Source: Crossaster papposus | Lineage: Eukaryota; Echinodermata; Asteroidea; Velatida; Solasteridae | Assembly: GCA_037893245.1 (NCBI GenBank) | Contig: JBAIAA010000599.1 | Location: 372,001-436,000 of the forward strand | Direction: 5' to 3' | DNA length: 64,000 bases | Shown: in pieces, positions 22,801 through 36,900 of the stretch | Position numbering within the stretch: the stretch's first letter is position 1 | How the letters are laid out: each line of letters starts with the position of its first letter | Made by a program: the position numbers and the translations under genes | The notes under the pieces: model-generated | Seen by the model: the letters and a program-made list of their open reading frames with translations, nothing else | What the model was told of the DNA's origin: nothing | Databases searched by the model: none

Positions 22801-25800
22801 TATGAGAGCAGTCACTGTGCTGAGCAGAATAGTGAGTGTTCACATCACAGTGCGACTGAGAGCAGTCACTGTGCTGAACAGAATAGTGAGTGTTCCAATC
22901 ACAGTGTGAGTGAGAGCAGTCACTGTGCAGAGCAGAATAGTGAGTGTTCCCATCACAGTGTGACTGCGAGAGCATTCACTTTGTTGAGCAAAATAGTGTG
23001 TTCCAGTCACAGTATGACTAAGAGCAGTCACTGTGCTGAACAGAATAGTGAGTGTTCCCATCACAGTGTGACTGCGAGAGCAGTCACTGTGCAGAGCAGA
23101 ATAGTGAGTATTCCCATCACAGTGTTACAGAGAGCAGTCAATGTGCTGAGCAGAATAGCAAGTGTTCACATCACAGTGTGACTGAGAGCAGTCACTGTGC
23201 TGATCAGAATAGTGAGTGTTCCCATCACAGTGTTACACAGAGCAGTCACTGTGCTGAGCAGAATAGTGAGTGTTCCCATCACAATGTGACTGTGAGAGCA
23301 GTCACTGTGCTGAGCAGAATAGTGAGTGTTCCCATCACAGTGTGACTGTGAGAGCATTCACTGTGCTGAGCAGAATAGTGAGTGTTCCCGTTACAGTGTG
23401 ACTGAGAGCTCTCACTGTGCTGAGCAGAAGAGTGAGTGTTCCCATCACAGTGTGACTGAGAGCAGTCACTGTGCTGAGCTAAATAGTGAGTGTTCCCATC
23501 ACAGTGTGATTGAGAGCAGTCACTGTGCTGAACAGAATAGTGAGTGTTCCAATCACAGTGTGACTGTGAGAGCATTCACTGTGCTGAGCAGAATAGTGAG
23601 TGTTCCCGTTACAGTGTGACTGAGAGCTCTCACTGTGCTGAGCAGAATAGTGAGTGTTCCCATCACAGTGTTACAGAGAGCAGTCACTGTGCTGAGCAGA
23701 ATAGTGAGTGTGCCCATCACAGTGTGACTATGAGAGCAGTCACTGTGCAGAGCAGAATAGTGAGTGTTCCCATCACAGTGTTACAGAGAGCAGTCAATGT
23801 GCTGAGCAGAATAGCAAGTGTTCACATCACAGTGTGACTGAGAGCAGTCACTGTGCTGATCAGAATAGTGAGTGTTCACATCACTATGTGACTGAGAGCT
23901 GTCATTGTGCTGAACAGAATAGTGAGTGTTCCCACAACAGTGTGACTGAGAGCAGTCATTATGCTGAGCAGAATAGTGAGTGTTCCAATCACAGTATGGC
24001 TAAGAGCAGTCACTCTGCTGAGCAGAATATTGAGTGTTCCCATCACAGTGTGACTGAGAGCTATCGTTGTGCTGAACAGAATAGTGAGTGTTCCCACCAC
24101 AGTGTGACTGAGAGCAGTCACTGTGCTGAGCAGAATAGTAAGTGTTCCCATCACAGTGTGACTGTGAGAGCATTCACTGTGCTGAGCAGAATAGTGAGTG
24201 TTCCCGTTACAGTGTGACTGAGAGCTCTCTCTGTGCTGAGCAAAATATTGAGTGTTCCCATCACAGTGTGACTGAGAGCAGTCACTGTGCTGAACAGAAT
24301 AGTGAGTGTTCCCATCACAGTGTGACTGAGAGCTGTCATTGTGCTGAACAGAATAGTGAGTGTTCCCACAACAGTGTGACTGAGAGCTGTCATTGTGCTG
24401 AACAGAATAGTGAGTGTTCCCACAACAGTGTGACTGAGAGCAGTCATTATGCTGAGCAGAATAGTGAGTGTTCCAATCACAGTATGGCTAAGAGCAGTCA
24501 CTCTGCTGAGCAGAATATTGAGTGTTCCCATCACAGTGTGACTGAGAGCTATCGTTGTGCTGAACAGAATAGTGAGTGTTCCCACCACAGTGTGACTGAG
24601 AGCAGTCACTGTGCTGAGCAGAATAGTAAGTGTTCCCATCACAGTGTGACTGTGAGAGCATTCACTGTGCTGAGCAGAATAATGAGTGTTCCCGTCACAG
24701 TGTGACTGAGAGCTCTCATTGTGCTGAGCAGAATAGTGAGTGTTCCCATCACAGTGTGACTGAGAGCAGTCACTGTGCTGAGCAAAATAGTGAGTGTTCC
24801 CATCACAGTGTGAGTGAGAGCAGTCACTGTGCTGGACAGAATAGTGAGTGTTCCCATCACAGTGTGACTGAGAGCTGTCAATGTGCTGAGCAGAATAGTA
24901 AGTGTTCACATCACAGTGTGGCTGAGAGCAGTCACTGTGCTGAGCAGAATAGTGAGTGTTCCCATCACAGTGTGACTACGAGGGCATTCACTGTGCAGAG
25001 CACAATAGTGAGTGTTCCCATCACAGTGTGACTGAGAGCAGTCACTGTGCTGAACATAATAGTGAGTGTTCCCATCACAGTGTGACTGCGAGAGCATTCA
25101 CTGTGCAGAGCAGAATAGTGAGTGTTTCCATCACAGTGTTACACAGAGCAGTCACTGTGCTGAGCAGAATAGTGAGTGTTCCCATCACAATGTGACTGTG
25201 AGAGCAGTCACTGTGCTGAGCAGAATAGTGAGTGTTCCCATCACAGTGTGACTGTGAGAGCATTCACTGTGCTGAGCAGAATAGTGAGTGTTCCCGTTAC
25301 AGTGTGACTGAGAGCTCTCACTGTGCTGAGCAGAAGAGTGAGTGTTCCCATCACAGTGTGACTGAGAGCAGTCACTGTGCTGAGCAAAATAGTGAGTGTT
25401 CCCATCACAGTGTGACTGAGAGCAGTCACTGTGCTGAACGGAATAGTGAGTGTTCCAATCACAGTGTGACTGTGAGAGCATTCACTGTGCTGAGCAGAAT
25501 AGTGAGTGTTCCCGTTACAGTGTGACTGAGAGCTCTCACTGTGCTGAGCAGAATAGTGAGTGTTCCCATCACAGTGTTACAGAGAGCAGTCACTGTGCTG
25601 AGCAGAATAGTGAGTGTGCCCATCACAGTGTGACTATGAGAGCAGTCACTGTGCTGAGCAGAATAGTGAGTGTTCACATCACAGTGCGACTGAGAGCAGT
25701 CACTGTGCTGAACAGAATAGTGAGTGTTCCAATCACAGTGTGACTGAGAGCAGTCACTGTGCAGAGCAGAATAGTGAGTGTTCCCATCACAGTGTGACTG

Positions 25801-28800
25801 CGAGAGCATTCACTTTGTTGAGCAAAATAGTGTGTTCCAGTCACAGTATGACTAAGAGCAGTCACTGTGCTGAACAGAATAGTGAGTGTTCCCATCACAG
25901 TGTGACTGCGAGAGCAGTCACTGTGCAGAGCAGAATAGTGAGTATTCCCATCACAGTGTTACAGAGAGCAGTCAATGTGCTGAGCAGAATAGCAAGTGTT
26001 CACATCACAGTGTGACTGAGAGCAGTCACTGTGCTGATCAGAATAGTGAGTGTTCCCATCACAGTGTTACACAGAGCAGTCACTGTGCTGAGCAGAATAG
26101 TGAGTGTTCCCATCACAATGTGACTGTGAGAGCAGTCACTGTGCTGAGCAGAATAGTGAGTGTTCCCATCACAGTGTGACTGTGAGAGCATTCACTGTGC
26201 TGAGCAGAATAGTGAGTGTTCCCGTTACAGTGTGACTGAGAGCTCTCACTGTGCTGAGCAGAAGAGTTTGTGTTCCCATCACAGTGTGACTGAGAGCAGT
26301 CACTGTGCTGAGCAAAATAGTGAGTGTTCCCATCACAGTGTGACTGAGAGCAGTCACTGTGCTGAACAGAATAGTGAGTGTTCCAATCACTGTGTGACTG
26401 TGAGAGCATTCACTGTGCTGAGCAGAATAGTGAGTGTTCCCGTTACAGTGTGACTGAGAGCTCTCACTGTGCTGAGCAGAATAGTGAGTGTTCCCATCAC
26501 AGTGTTACAGAGAGCAGTCACTGTGCTGAGCAGAATAGTGAGTGTGCCCATCACAGTGTGACTATGAGAGCAGTCACTGTGCTGAGCAGAATAGTGAGTG
26601 TTCACATCACAGTGCGACTGAGAGCAGTCACTGTGCTGAACAGAATAGTGAGTGTTCCAATCACAGTGTGACTGAGAGCAGTCACTGTGCAGAGCAGAAT
26701 AGTGAGTGTTCCCATCACAGTGTGACTGCGAGAGCATTCACTTTGTTGAGCAAAATAGTGTGTTCCAGTCACAGTATGACTAAGAGCAGTCACTGTGCTG
26801 AACAGAATAGTGAGTGTTCCCATCACAGTGTGACTGCGAGAGCAGTCACTGTGCAGAGCAGAATAGTGAGTATTCCCATCACAGTGTTACAGAGAGCAGT
26901 CAATGTGCTGAGCAGAATAGCAAGTGTTCACATCACAGTGTGACTGAGAGCAGTCACTGTGCTGATCAGAATAGTGAGTGTTCACATCACTATGTGACTG
27001 AGAGCTGTCATTGTGCTGAACAGAATAGTGAGTGTTCCCACAACAGTGTAACTGAGAGCAGTCATTATGCTGAGCAGAATAGTGAGTGTTCCAATCACAG
27101 TATGGCTAAGAGCAGTCACTCTGCTGAGCAGAATATTGAGTGTTCCCATCACAGTGTGACTGAGAGCTATCGTTGTGCTGAACAGAATAGTGAGTGTTCC
27201 CACCACAGTGTGACTGAGAGCAGTCACTGTGCTGAGCAGAATAGTGAGTGTTCCCGTTACAGTGTGACTGAGAGCTCTCTTTGTGCTGAGCAAAATATTG
27301 AGTGTTCCCATCACAGTGTGACTGAGAGCAGTCACTGTGCTGAACAGAATAGTGAGTGTTCCCATCACAGTGTGACTGAGAGCTGTCATTGTGCTGAACA
27401 GAATAGTGAGTGTTCCCACAACAGTGTGACTGAGAGCAGTCATTATGCTGAGCAGAATAGTGAGTGTTCCAATCACAGTATGGCTAAGAGCAGTCACTCT
27501 GCTGAGCAGAATATTGAGTGTTCCCATCACAGTGTGACTGAGAGCTATCGTTGTGCTGAACAGAATAGTGAGTGTTCCCACCACAGTGTGACTGAGAGCA
27601 GTCACTGTGCTGAGCAGAATAGTAAGTGTTCCCATCACAGTGTGACTGTGAGAGCATTCACTGTGCTGAGCAGAATAATGAGTGTTCCCGTCACAGTGTG
27701 ACTAAGAGCTCTCATTGTGCTGAGCAGAATAGTGAGTGTTCCCATCACAGTGTGACTGAGAGCAGTCACTGTGCTGAGCAAAATAGTGAGTGTTCCCATC
27801 ACAGTGTGAGTGAGAGCAGTCACTGTGCTGGACAGAATAGTGAGTGTTCCCATCACAGTGTGACTGAGAGCTGTCAATGTGCTGAGCAGAATAGTAAGTG
27901 TTCACATCACAGTGTGGCTGAGAGCAGTCACTGTGCTGAGCAGAATAGTGAGTGTTCCCATCACAGTGTGACTACGAGGGCATTCACTGTGCAGAGCAGA
28001 ATAGTGAGTGTTCCCATCACAGTGTGACTGAGAGCAGTCACTGTGCTGAACATAATAGTGAGTGTTCCCATCACAGTGTGACTGCGAGAGCATTCACTGT
28101 ACAGAGCAGAATAGTGAGTGTTCCCATCACAGTGTTACACAGAGCAGTCACTGTGCTGAGCAGAATAGTGAGTGTTCCCATCACAATGTGACTGTGAGAG
28201 CAGTCACTGTGCTGAGCAGAATAGTGAGTGTTCCCATCACAGTGTGACTGTGAGAGCATTCACTGTGCTGAGCAGAATAGTGAGTGTTCCCGTTACAGTG
28301 TGACTGAGAGCTCTCACTGTGCTGAGCAGAATAGTGAGTGTTCCCATCACAGTGTTACAGAGAGCAGTCACTGTGCTGAGCAGAATAGTGAGTGTGCCCA
28401 TCACAGTGTGACTATGAGAGCAGTCACTGTGCTGAGCAGAATAGTGAGTGTTCACATCACAGTGCGACTGAGAGCAGTCACTGTGCTGAACAGAATAGTG
28501 AGTGTTCCAATCACAGTGTGACTGAGAGCAGTCACTGTGCAGAGCAGAATAGTGAGTGTTCCCATCACAGTGTGACTGCGAGAGCATTCACTTTGTTGAG
28601 CAAAATAGTGTGTTCCAGTCACAGTATGACTAAGAGCAGTCACTGTGCTGAACAGAATAGTGAGTGTTCCCATCACAGTGTGACTGCGAGAGCAGTCACT
28701 GTGCAGAGCAGAATAGTGAGTATTCCCATCACAGTGTTACAGAGAGCAGTCAATGTGCTGAGCAGAATAGCAAGTGTTCACATCACAGTGTGACTGAGAG

Positions 28801-30985
28801 CAGTCACTGTGCTGATCAGAATAGTGAGTGTTCCCATCACAGTGTTACACAGAGCAGTCACTGTGCTGAGCAGAATAGTGAGTGTTCCCATCACAATGTG
28901 ACTGTGAGAGCAGTCACTGTGCTGAGCAGAATAGTGAGTGTTCCCATCACAGTGTGACTGTGAGAGCATTCACTGTGCTGAGCAGAATAGTGAGTGTTCC
29001 CGTTACAGTGTGACTGAGAGCTCTCACTGTGCTGAGCAGAAGAGTGAGTGTTCCCATCACAGTGTGACTGAGAGCAGTCACTGTGCTGAACAGAATAGTG
29101 AGTGTTCCAATCACAGTGTGACTGTGAGAGCATTCACTGTGCTGAGCAGAATAGTGAGTGTTCCCGTTACAGTGTGACTGAGAGCTCTCACTGTGCTGAG
29201 CAGAATAGTGAGTGTTCCCATCACAGTGTTACAGAGAGCAGTCACTGTGCTGAGCAGAATAGTGAGTGTGCCCATCACAGTGTGGCTATGAGAGCAGTCA
29301 CTGTGCTGAGCAGAATAGTGAGTGTTCACATCACAGTGCGACTGAGAGCAGTCACTGTGCTGAACAGAATAGTGAGTGTTCCCATCACAGTGTGACTGCG
29401 AGAGCATTCACTTTGTTGAGCAAAATAGTGTGTTCCAGTCACAGTATGACTAAGAGCAGTCACTGTGCTGAACAGAATAGTGAGTGTTCCCATCACAGTG
29501 TGACTGCGAGAGCAGTCACTGTGCAGAGCAGAATAGTGAGTATTCCCATCACAGTGTTACAGAGAGCAGTCAATGTGCTGAGCAGAATAGCAAGTGTTCA
29601 CATCACAGTGTGACTGAGAGCAGTCACTGTGCTGATCAGAATAGTGAGTGTTCACATCACTATGTGACTGAGAGCTGTCATTGTGCTGAACAGAATAGTG
29701 AGTGTTCCCACAACAGTGTGACTGAGAGCAGTCATTATGCTGAGCAGAATAGTGAGTGTTCCAATCACAGTATGGCTAAGAGCAGTCACTCTGCTGAGCA
29801 GAATATTGAGTGTTCCCATCACAGTGTGACTGAGAGCTATCGTTGTGCTGAACAGAATAGTGAGTGTTCCCACCACAGTGTGACTGAGAGCAGTCACTGT
29901 GCTGAGCAGAATAGTAAGTGTTCCCATCACAGTGTGACTGTGAGAGCATTCACTGTGCTAAGCAGAATAGTGAGTGTTCCCGTTACAGTGTGACTGAGAG
30001 CTCTCTCTGTGCTGAGCAAAATATTGAGTGTTCCCATCACAGTGTGACTGAGAGCAGTCACTGTGCTGAACAGAATAGTGAGTGTTCCCATCACAGTGTG
30101 ACTGAGAGCTGTCATTGTGCTGAACAGAATAGTGAGTGTTCCCACAACAGTGTGACTGAGAGCAGTCATTATGCTGAGCAGAATAGTGAGTGTTCCAATC
30201 ACAGTATGGCTAAGAGCAGTCACTCTGCTGAGCAGAATATTGAGTGTTCCCATCACAGTGTGACTGAGAGCTATCGTTGTGCTGAACAGAATAGTGAGTG
30301 TTCCCACCACAGTGTGACTGAGAGCAGTCACTGTGCTGAGCAGAATAGTAAGTGTTCCCATCACAGTGTGACTGTGAGAGCATTCACTGTGCTGAGCAGA
30401 ATAATGAGTGTTCCCGTCACAGTGTGACTGAGAGCTCTCATTGTGCTGAGCAGAATAGTGAGTGTTCCCATCACAGTGTGACTGAGAGCAGTCACTGTGC
30501 TGAGCAAAATAGTGAGTGTTCCCATCACAGTGTGAGTGAGAGCAGTCACTGTGCTGGACAGAATAGTGAGTGTTCCCATCACAGTGTGACTGAGAGCTGT
30601 CAATGTGCTGAGCAGAATAGTAAGTGTTCACATCACAGTGTGGCTGAGAGCAGTCACTGTGCTGAGCAGAATAGTGAGTGTTCCCATCACAGTGTGACTA
30701 CGAGGACATTCACTGTGCAGAGCAGAATAGTGAGTGTTCCCATCACAGTGTGACTGAGAGCAGTCACTGTGCTGAACATAATAGTGAGTGTTCCCATCAC
30801 AGTGTGACTGCGAGAGCATTCACTGTGCAGAGCAGAATAGTGAGTGTTCCCATCACAGTGTTACACAGAGCAGTCACTGTGCTGAGCAGAATAGTGAGTG
30901 TTCCCATCACAATGTGACTGTGAGAGCAGTCACTGTGCTGAGCAGAATAGTGAGTGTTCCCATCACAGTGTGACTGTGAGAGCAT
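16816..30985. repeat. 14,170-bp higher-order repeat, copy 1
   Basis: The sequence from 16,816 reappears 14,170 bp downstream. I find only two base differences over the unit: T at 19,514 versus A at 33,684, and A at 22,412 versus G at 36,582. Internal order: D (16.8-18.5 kb, including the divergent TTCGAA monomer), A (18.5-25.5 kb), B (25.5-28.2 kb) and C (28.2-31.0 kb). Before 16,816 the match is lost because the preceding monomer is CAGTCACTG rather than CATTCACTG and the register changes by 56 bp. No gene is seen. Confidence 0.9.
17687..17820. repeat. Divergent monomer group (CACCTGG / TTCGAA)
   Basis: These are the most deviant monomers in the array. One has CACCTGGCTGAGCAG and GTTTCCATTGCAG; the next has GAATGTTCCCGCCACAG followed by GTGACAGAGAG; the third has CACTTCGAAAAACAAAATAG. 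The group recurs at 31,857-31,990, 56,167-56,300, 58,675-58,750 (continued at 60,900 beyond the LTR element) and 63,010-63,143. It marks the D module and the 2.5-kb units, and holds the LTR insertion target. Confidence 0.9.
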
Positions 30986-33900
30986 TCACTGTGCTGAGCA
31001 GAATAGTGAGTGTTCCCGTTACAGTGTGACTGAGAGCTCTCACTGTGCTGAGCAGAAGAGTGAGTGTTCCCATCACAGTGTGACTGAGAGCAGTCACTGT
31101 GCTGAGCAAAATAGTGAGTGTTCCCATCACAGTGTGACTGAGAGCAGTCACTGTGCTGAACAGAATAGTGAGTGTTCCAATCACAGTGTGACTGTGAGAG
31201 CATTCACTGTGCTGAGCAGAATAGTGAGTGTTCCCGTTACAGTGTGACTGAGAGCTCTCACTGTGCTGAGCAGAATAGTGAGTGTTCCCATCACAGTGTT
31301 ACAGAGAGCAGTCACTGTGCTGAGCAGAATATTGAGTGTGCCCATCACAGTGTGACTATGAGAGCAGTCACTGTGCTGAGCAGAATAGTGAGTGTTCACA
31401 TCACAGTGCGACTGAGAGCAGTCACTGTGCTGAACAGAATAGTGAGTGTTCCAATCACAGTGTGACTGAGAGCAGTCACTGTGCAGAGCAGAATAGTGAG
31501 TGTTCCCATCACAGTGTGACTGCGAGAGCATTCACTTTGTTGAGCAAAATAGTGTGTTCCAATCACAGTATGACTAAGAGCAGTCACTGTGCTGAACAGA
31601 ATAGTGAGTGTTCCCATCACAGTGTGACTGCGAGAGCAGTCACTGTGCAGAGCAGAATAGTGAGTATTCCCATCACAGTGTTACAGAGAGCAGTCAATGT
31701 GCTGAGCAGAATAGCAAGTGTTCACATCACAGTGTGACTGAGAGCAGTCACTGTGCTGATCAGAATAGTGAGTGTTCACATCACTATGTGACTGAGAGCA
31801 GTCACTGTGCTGAGCAGAATAGTGAGTGTTCCCATCACAGTGTGACTGAGAGCAGTCACCTGGCTGAGCAGAATAGTGAGTGTTTCCATTGCAGTGTGAC
31901 TGTGAGAGCAGTCACTGTGCTGAGCAGAATAGTGAATGTTCCCGCCACAGTGTGACAGAGAGCAGTCACTTCGAAAAACAAAATAGTGAGTGTTCCAATC
32001 ACAGTGTGACTGAGAGCAGTCACTGTGCTGAACAGAATAGTGACTGTTCACATCACAGTGTGACTGAGAGCTGTCAATGTGCTGAGCAGAATAGTAAGTG
32101 TTCACAACACAGTGTGACTGAGAGCAGTCACTGTGCTGAGCAGAATAGTGAGTGTTCCCATCACAGTGTGACTGAGAGCAGTCACTGTGCTGAACAGAAT
32201 AGTGAGTGTTCCAATCACAGTGTGACTGAGAGCTGTCAATGTGCTGACCAGAATATTAAGTGTTCCCATCACAGTGTGACTGCGAGAGCATTCACTTTGT
32301 TGAGCAAAATAGTAAGTGTTCACAACACAGTGTGACTGAGAGCAGTCACTGTGCTGAGCAGAATAGTGAGTGTTCCCATCACAGTGAGACTGAGAGCTGT
32401 CAATGTGCTGAGCAGAATAGTAAGTGTTCACAACACAGTGTGACTGAGAGCAGTCACTGTGCTGAGCAGAATAGTGAGTGTTCCCATCACAGTGTGACTG
32501 AGAGCAGTCACTGTGCTGAACAGAATAGTGAGTGTTCCAATCACAGTGTGACTGAGAGCAGTCACTGTGCAGAGCAGAATAGTGAGTGTTCCCATCACAG
32601 TGTGACTGCGAGAGCATTCACTTTGTTGAGCAAAATAGTGTGTTCCAATCACAGTATGACTAAGAGCAGTCACTGTGCTGAACAGAATAGTGAGTGTTCC
32701 CATCACAGTGTGACTGCGAGAGCATTCACTGTGCAGAGCAGAATAGTGAGTATTCCCATCACAGTGTTACAGAGAGTAGTCACTGTGCTGAGCAGAATAG
32801 TGAGTGTTCCCATCACAATGTGACTGTGAGAGCAGTCACTGTGCTGAGCAGAATAGTGAGTGTTCCCATCACTGTGTGACTGTGAGAGCATTCGCTGTGC
32901 TGAGCAGAATAGTGAGTGTTCCCGTTACAGTGTGACTGAGAGCTCTCTCTGTGCTGAGCAAAATATTGAGTGTTCCCATCACAGTGTGACTGAGAGCAGT
33001 CACTGTGCTGAACAGAATAGTGAGTGTTCCCATCACAGTGTGACTGAGAGCTGTCATTGTGCTGAACAGAATAGTGAGTGTTCCCACAACAGTGTGACTG
33101 AGAGCAGTCATTATGCTGAGCAGAATAGTGAGTGTTCCAATCACAGTATGGCTAAGAGCAGTCACTCTGCTGAGCAGAATATTGAGTGTTCCCATCACAG
33201 TGTGACTGAGAGCTATCGTTGTGCTGAACAGAATAGTGAGTGTTCCCACCACAGTGTGACTGAGAGCAGTCACTGTGCTGAGCAGAATAGTAAGTGTTCC
33301 CATCACAGTGTGACTGTGAGAGCATTCACTGTGCTGAGCAGAATAATGAGTGTTCCCGTCACAGTGTGACTGAGAGCTCTCATTGTGCTGAGCAGAATAG
33401 TGAGTGTTCCCATCACAGTGTGACTGAGAGCAGTCACTGTGCTAAGCAAAATAGTGAGTGTTCCCATCACAGTGTGAGTGAGAGCAGTCACTGTGCTGGA
33501 CAGAATAGTGAGTGTTCCCATCACAGTGTGACTGAGAGCTGTCAATGTGCTGAGCAGAATAGTAAGTGTTCACATCACAGTGTGGCTGAGAGCAGTCACT
33601 GTGCTGAGCAGAATAGTGAGTGTTCCCATCACAGTGTGACTACAAGGGCATTCACTGTGCAGAGCAGAATACTGAGTGTTCCCATCACAGTGTGACTGAG
33701 AGCAGTCACTGTGCTGAACATAATAGTGAGTGTTCCCATCACAGTGTGACTGTGAGAGCAGTCACTGTGCTGAGCAGAATAGTGAGTGTTCCCATCACAG
33801 TGTGACTGTGAGAGCATTCACTGTGCTGAGCAGAATAGTGAGTGTTCCCGTTACAGTGTGACTGAGAGCTCTCACTGTGCTGAGCAGAATAGTGAGTGTT

Positions 33901-36900
33901 CCCATCACAATGTGACTGTGAGAGCAGTCACTGTGCTGAGCAGAATAGTGAGTGTTCCCATCACAGTGTGACTGTGAGAGCATTCACTGTGCTGAGCAGA
34001 ATAGTGAGTGTTCCCGTTACAGTGTGACTGAGAGCTCTCACTGTGCTGAGCAGAAGAGTGAGTGTTCCCATCACAGTGTGACTGAGGGCAGTCACTGTGC
34101 TGAGCAAAATAGTGAGTGTTCCCATCACAGTGTGACTGAGAGCAGTCACTGTGCTGAACGGAATAGTGAGTGTTCCAATCACAGTGTGACTGTGAGAGCA
34201 TTCACTGTGCTGAGCAGAATAGTGAGTGTTCCCGTTACAGTGTGACTGAGAGCTCTCACTGTGCTGAGCAGAATAGTGAGTGTTCCCATCACAGTGTTAC
34301 AGAGAGCAGTCACTGTGCTGAGCAGAATAGTGAGTGTGCCCATCACAGTGTGACTGAGAGCAGTCACTGTGCTGAACATAATAGTGAGTGTTCCCATCAC
34401 AGTGTGACTGTGAGAGCAGTCACTGTGCTGAGCAGAATAGTGAGTGTTCCCATCACAGTGTGACTGTGAGAGCATTCACTGTGCTGAGCAGAATAGTGAG
34501 TGTTCCCGTTACAGTGTGACTGAGAGCTCTCACTGTGCTGAGCAGAAGAGTGAGTGTTCCCATCACAGTGTGACTGAGAGCAGTCACTGTGCTGAGCAAA
34601 ATAGTGAGTGTTCCCATCACAGTGTGACTGAGAGCAGTCACTGTGCTGAACAGAATAGTGAGTGTTCCAATCACAGTGTGACTGTGAGAGCATTCACTGT
34701 GCTGAGCAGAATAGTGAGTGTTCCCGTTACAGTGTGACTGAGAGCTCTCACTGTGCTGAGCAGAATAGTGAGTGTTCCCATCACAGTGTTACAGAGAGCA
34801 GTCACTGTGCTGAGCAGAATAGTGAGTGTGCCCATCACAGTGTGACTATGAGAGCAGTCACTGTGCTGAGCAGAATAGTGAGTGTTCACATCACAGTGCG
34901 ACTGAGAGCAGTCACTGTGCTGAACAGAATAGTGAGTGTTCCAATCACAGTGTGACTGAGAGCAGTCACTGTGCAGAGCAGAATAGTGAGTGTTCCCATC
35001 ACAGTGTGACTGCGAGAGCATTCACTTTGTTGAGCAAAATAGTGTGTTCCAGTCACAGTATGACTAAGAGCAGTCACTGTGCTGAACAGAATAGTGAGTG
35101 TTCCCATCACAGTGTGACTGCGAGAGCAGTCACTGTGCAGAGCAGAATAGTGAGTATTCCCATCACAGTGTTACAGAGAGCAGTCAATGTGCTGAGCAGA
35201 ATAGCAAGTGTTCACATCACAGTGTGACTGAGAGCAGTCACTGTGCTGATCAGAATAGTGAGTGTTCACATCACTATGTGACTGAGAGCTGTCATTGTGC
35301 TGAACAGAATAGTGAGTGTTCCCACAACAGTGTGACTGAGAGCAGTCATTATGCTGAGCAGAACAGTGAGTGTTCCAATCACAGTATGGCTAAGAGCAGT
35401 CACTCTGCTGAGCAGAATATTGAGTGTTCCCATCACAGTGTGACTGAGAGCTATCGTTGTGCTGAACAGAATAGTGAGTGTTCCCACCACAGTGTGACTG
35501 AGAGCAGTCACTGTGCTGAGCAGAATAGTAAGTGTTCCCATCACAGTGTGACTGTGAGAGCATTCACTGTGCTGAGCAGAATAGTGAGTGTTCCCGTTAC
35601 AGTGTGACTGAGAGCTCTCTCTGTGCTGAGCAAAATATTGAGTGTTCCCATCACAGTGTGACTGAGAGCAGTCACTGTGCTGAACAGAATAGTGAGTGTT
35701 CCCATCACAGTGTGACTGAGAGCTGTCATTGTGCTGAACAGAATAGTGAGTGTTCCCACAACAGTGTGACTGAGAGCAGTCATTATGCTGAGCAGAATAG
35801 TGAGTGTTCCAATCACAGTATGGCTAAGAGCAGTCACTCTGCTGAGCAGAATATTGAGTGTTCCCATCACAGTGTGACTGAGAGCTATCGTTGTGCTGAA
35901 CAGAATAGTGAGTGTTCCCACCACAGTGTGACTGACAGCAGTCACTGTGCTGAGCAGAATAGTAAGTGTTCCCATCACAGTGTGACTGTGAGAGCATTCA
36001 CTGTGCTTAGCAGAATAATGAGTGTTCCCGTCACAGTGTGACTGAGAGCTCTCATTGTGCTGAGCAGAATAGTGAGTGTTCCCATCACAGTGTGACTGAG
36101 AGCAGTCACTGTGCTGAGCAAAATAGTGAGTGTTCCCATCACAGTGTGAGTGAGAGCAGTCACTGTGCTGGACAGAATAGTGAGTGTTCCCATCACAGTG
36201 TGACTGAGAGCTGTCAATGTGCTGAGCAGAATAGTAAGTGTTCACATCACAGTGTGGCTGAGAGCAGTCACTGTGCTGAGCAGAATAGTGAGTGTTCCCA
36301 TCACAGTGTGACTACGAGGGCATTCACTGTGCAGAGCAGAATAGTGAGTGTTCCCATCACAGTGTGACTGAGAGCAGTCACTGTGCAGAACATAATAGTG
36401 AGTGTTCCCATCACAGTGTGACTGCGAGAGCATTCACTGTGCAGAGCAGAATAGTGAGTGTTCCCATCACAGTGTTACACAGAGCAGTCACTGTGCTGAG
36501 CAGAATAGTGAGTGTTCCCATCACAATGTGACTGTGAGAGCAGTCACTGTGCTGAGCAGAATAGTGAGTGTTCCCATCACAGTGTGACTGTGAGAGCATT
36601 CACTGTGCTGAGCAGAATAGTGAGTGTTCCCGTTACAGTGTGACTGAGAGCTCTCACTGTGCTGAGCAGAAGAGTGAGTGTTCCCATCACAGTGTGACTG
36701 AGAGCAGTCACTGTGCTGAGCAAAATAGTGAGTGTTCCCATCACAGTGTGACTGAGAGCAGTCACTGTGTTGAACGGAATAGTGAGTGTTCCAATCACAG
36801 TGTGACTGTGAGAGCATTCACTGTGCTGAGCAGAATAGTGAGTGTTCCCGTTACAGTGTGACTGAGAGCTCTCACTGTGCTGAGCAGAATAGTGAGTGTT

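Noticed and set aside
26814-27701. Long open reading frame (295 codons) of 18-residue Cys/His/Ser-rich repeats, with many similar frames on both strands
   Set aside because: Open frames follow from a 54-bp repeat that lacks stops in several frames at once. They are cut at each 56-bp monomer, several strands and frames are open over the same bases, and copies carry stops (about 11,376, 47,468, 53,773 and 56,535) without any sign of constraint. There is no start context, promoter or domain.
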